Source of the DNA: Pseudomonas sp. StFLB209
GTDB taxonomy: Bacteria > Pseudomonadota > Gammaproteobacteria > Pseudomonadales > Pseudomonadaceae
Reading direction: 5' to 3'
Assembly: GCF_000829415.1 (NCBI RefSeq)
Contig: NZ_AP014637.1
Location: 1,376,001 to 1,440,000 of the forward strand
DNA: 64,000 bases
Part shown: piece by piece, positions 62,198 to 64,000 of the stretch
How the letters are laid out: every line of letters begins with the position of its first letter
Position numbering within the stretch: position 1 is the stretch's first letter
Position numbers and translations under genes: made by a program
Notes under the pieces: generated by a model
What the model saw: only the letters and a program-made list of their open reading frames with translations
The model's database searches: none
Told to the model about the DNA's origin: nothing

Positions 62198-63100
62198 ATG
62201 CCTATGCGCCGCGCCCTCACCGGCTGTTTCGTCACCCTCTTGCTGCTGCTCAACACCCTGATCCTGATCGGGCCGCTGCTGGCATTCGCCCTGCTCAAGC
62301 TGATCTTTCAGGGCGACATGCGCGACCACTGCTCCAGGGCCGTGATGTGGATCGCGGAAACCTGGGCAGAGATCAATAAACGCATTTTCGCACTCACCCT
62401 GCCCACCCAATGGGACATTCGTGGCGCCGCACAACTGCGCCGTGATACTTCCTATCTGGTGATCAGCAATCATCAGTCCTGGGTGGATATTCCGGCGCTG
62501 GTTCAAGCGCTGAACCGCCGCACGCCATTTTTCAAGTTCTTCCTGAAAAAGGAGCTCATTTGGGTGCCGTTTCTGGGGCTGGCCTGGTGGGCGCTGGATT
62601 ATCCGTTCATGAAGCGCTACAGCAAGGCTTTCCTGGCCAAAAAACCGCAACTCAAAGGCCAGGATCTGGAAATCACCAAGGCGGCCTGCGAGCTGTTCAA
62701 GCGCCAGCCGGTAACCATCGTCAATTATCTGGAAGGTACCCGCTTTACCCAGGCCAAACACGCCGCCCAGCAGTCGCCGCATCAATACCTGCTCAAGCCC
62801 AAGGCCGGTGGCGTGGCCTTTGTGCTGGCGGCGATGGGTGAGCAACTCGATGCGATCCTCGATGTGACCGTGGTCTACCCCGGCAGCCCGCCGCCCGGTT
62901 TCTGGGATTTGCTGTGCGGGAGCGTGCCCAAGGTGGTTGTCGATATCCAGACCCGCGCGCTCGACCCCGCACTGTGGCAGGGCGACTACGAGAACGATCC
63001 TGAATTTCGTGGCCAGGTCCAGACCTGGGTCAACCAGCTATGGGTCGAGAAGAATGCGCGGATCGCGCAGTTGAAGCAGGAAATGAATCGCGGTGAATGA
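62198..63100 (+). CDS. PlsC/YihG-type lysophospholipid acyltransferase
   Basis: A 300-residue inner-membrane acyltransferase. An N-terminal span (LLLLNTLILIGPLLAFALL) precedes the acyltransferase domain with SNHQSWVDIP (catalytic His-x4-Asp) and NYLEGTRFT (phosphate binding). It resembles YihG more than PlsC. Two in-frame ATG codons (62198 and 62204) are possible starts. Confidence 0.88.
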   Translation: MPMRRALTGCFVTLLLLLNTLILIGPLLAFALLKLIFQGDMRDHCSRAVMWIAETWAEINKRIFALTLPTQWDIRGAAQLRRDTSYLVISNHQSWVDIPALVQALNRRTPFFKFFLKKELIWVPFLGLAWWALDYPFMKRYSKAFLAKKPQLKGQDLEITKAACELFKRQPVTIVNYLEGTRFTQAKHAAQQSPHQYLLKPKAGGVAFVLAAMGEQLDAILDVTVVYPGSPPPGFWDLLCGSVPKVVVDIQTRALDPALWQGDYENDPEFRGQVQTWVNQLWVEKNARIAQLKQEMNRGE

Positions 63101-63169
63101 AGCGGATCGCGGCTGAAGCGGATCGCCGCCCGGCCGCTCCTACAGGTAGGAGCGGCTTCAGCCGCGAAT
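63101..63169. repeat. REP cluster between convergent genes
   Basis: GCGGCTGAAGCGGATCGCCG, CGGCCGCTCCTACA and GTAGGAGCGGCTTCAGCCGC follow one another just after the acyltransferase stop. This is a REP doublet between convergent genes. Confidence 0.75.
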
Positions 63170-63173
63170 TACA

Positions 63174-64000
63174 TCAAGCGGCGCTGAAGGTCTTGTGCGG
63201 GTCGATGACGAATTTCTTCGGCACGCCTGCATCGAACTCGCCGTAGCCAGCCGGTGCCTGATCCAGGCTGATCACCTGCACGCCAACGATTTCAGCGATG
63301 TTCAGACGGTCCCACATGATCGCCTGCATCAGCTGGCGGTTGTACTTCATGGTCGGGGTCTGGCCGGTGTGGAAGCTGTGCGACTTGGCCCAGCCCAGGC
63401 CGAAGCGGATGCTCAGGGCGCCGTTTTTGGCCGCCGCGTCTACTGCACCCGGATCTTCGGTCACGTACAGGCCCGGAATACCGATCTTGCCCGCCACGCG
63501 AGTCACCTGCATCAACGAGTTGAGCACCGTGGCCGGCGCCTCGTGCTTGGCACCTTCATGGCCGTGGCCACGGGCTTCGAAGCCCACGGCGTCGATCGCG
63601 CAGTCCACTTCCGGCTCGCCCAGCAGCGCGGCGATCTGTTCATGCAGCGGGGTGTCGGTCGACAGGTCGGCGATTTCAAAACCCTGGGCCTTGGCATGCG
63701 CCAGACGCGCAGGGTTCAGGTCACCGACGATCACCACGGCAGCGCCGAGCAGGCGCGCCGAAGCGGCAGCGGCCAGACCCACAGGGCCGGCACCGGCGAC
63801 ATAGACCGTGCTGCCTGGGCCAACGCCAGCGGTCACCGCTCCGTGGAAGCCGGTAGGCAGAATGTCCGACAGGCAGGTCAGGTCACGGATCTTTTCCATG
63901 GCCTTGTCGCGGTTCGGCAGTTTCAGCAGGTTGAAGTCGGCGTAGGGCACCAGCACGTACTCGGCCTGGCCACCGGTCCAGTCGCCCATGTCAACGTAAC
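63174..64000 (-). CDS. fdhA: Glutathione-independent formaldehyde dehydrogenase, C-terminal part
   Basis: The last 275 residues of a zinc alcohol dehydrogenase-type enzyme that oxidises formaldehyde to formate with tightly bound NAD. The frame is open through the right edge (YVDMGDWTGGQ). Visible are the Rossmann motif VAGAGPVGLAAA, GDLNPARLAHAKAQGFE and GFEARGHGHEGAKHEAP, with the C-terminus VPKKFVIDPHKTFSAA, all close to P. putida FdhA. The catalytic zinc residues lie mostly upstream, outside the window. Confidence 0.92.
   Translation of the reverse strand, partial: YVDMGDWTGGQAEYVLVPYADFNLLKLPNRDKAMEKIRDLTCLSDILPTGFHGAVTAGVGPGSTVYVAGAGPVGLAAAASARLLGAAVVIVGDLNPARLAHAKAQGFEIADLSTDTPLHEQIAALLGEPEVDCAIDAVGFEARGHGHEGAKHEAPATVLNSLMQVTRVAGKIGIPGLYVTEDPGAVDAAAKNGALSIRFGLGWAKSHSFHTGQTPTMKYNRQLMQAIMWDRLNIAEIVGVQVISLDQAPAGYGEFDAGVPKKFVIDPHKTFSAA

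Overview
The window is a high-GC chromosomal segment of a Pseudomonas, most likely from the P. putida/P. fluorescens lineage. The evidence is the gene families and their order: a liu leucine-catabolism cluster, davBA lysine catabolism, a bioBFHCD operon, two long acyl-CoA dehydrogenases flanking a diguanylate cyclase, a Gac/Rsm regulatory RNA, creBCD, and glutathione-independent formaldehyde dehydrogenase. Pseudomonas-type REP palindromes are scattered between genes. Both ends are cut inside genes: a Fic-family protein on the left and fdhA on the right.

Layout. 1-2 kb: the Fic tail and a response-regulator/PAS/GGDEF protein. 2.2-14.7 kb: acyl-CoA catabolism. A fused indolepyruvate-type ferredoxin oxidoreductase gene is followed on the same strand by liuA-liuB-liuC-liuD-liuE; a divergent LysR regulator and an acetyl-CoA acetyltransferase lie beyond. 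15-17.8 kb: a NitT/TauT-type ABC importer with a Tat-exported binding protein. 17.8-18.8 kb: a RES-Xre toxin-antitoxin pair. 18.9-23 kb: a FecI/FecR/TonB-receptor iron signalling unit. 23-26.5 kb: a degenerate intergenic stretch, a chemoreceptor and a FUSC protein. 26.6-30.3 kb: Lrp, davB, davA, an orphan PqqD-like gene and a Pmp3 peptide. 30.4-30.6 kb: rsmY with a perfect GacA box. 30.6-36.1 kb: two FadE-like dehydrogenases, a membrane diguanylate cyclase and a PsrA-type operator. 36.3-37.5 kb: a PIN-domain two-gene module. 37.7-43.5 kb: a small conserved protein, the biotin operon under a BirA-type operator, and comF. 43.8-48.6 kb: modE, phoX, srkA and rarD. 48.6-50.4 kb: an accessory patch with an orphan nuclease-bacteriocin immunity gene and a tnpB-only IS605-type element. 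50.4-57.6 kb: gcvR-like, glcB, a response regulator, a CBS/DUF294 protein, an exonuclease and a GST. 57.7-61.3 kb: creD, creC, creB. 61.4-64 kb: a MITE-like repeat, a retropepsin-like protein, a PlsC-type acyltransferase and fdhA.

How the parts work together. Leucine carbon can flow from 2-oxoisocaproate to isovaleryl-CoA and, through LiuA, LiuBD, LiuC and LiuE, to acetyl-CoA plus acetoacetate; the thiolase can finish acetoacetyl-CoA. The oxidoreductase at the head of this cluster may supply acyl-CoA from 2-oxo acids. Regulators visible at DNA level are GacA (rsmY), BirA (bioB), PsrA (fadE), PhoB (phoX, weaker), and Xre autoregulation (RES-Xre).

The most interesting signals are: a Fur-box-like sequence abutting the GacA box of rsmY; a hairpin repeat present once as a 50-bp form and once with about 188 bp of structured sequence in its loop; the immunity gene/TnpB junction; the PIN module; and the linkage of the oxidoreductase to liu genes. 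I saw no CRISPR array, prophage, rRNA or tRNA. All family assignments come from reading motifs and recalled homologues, not from searches.
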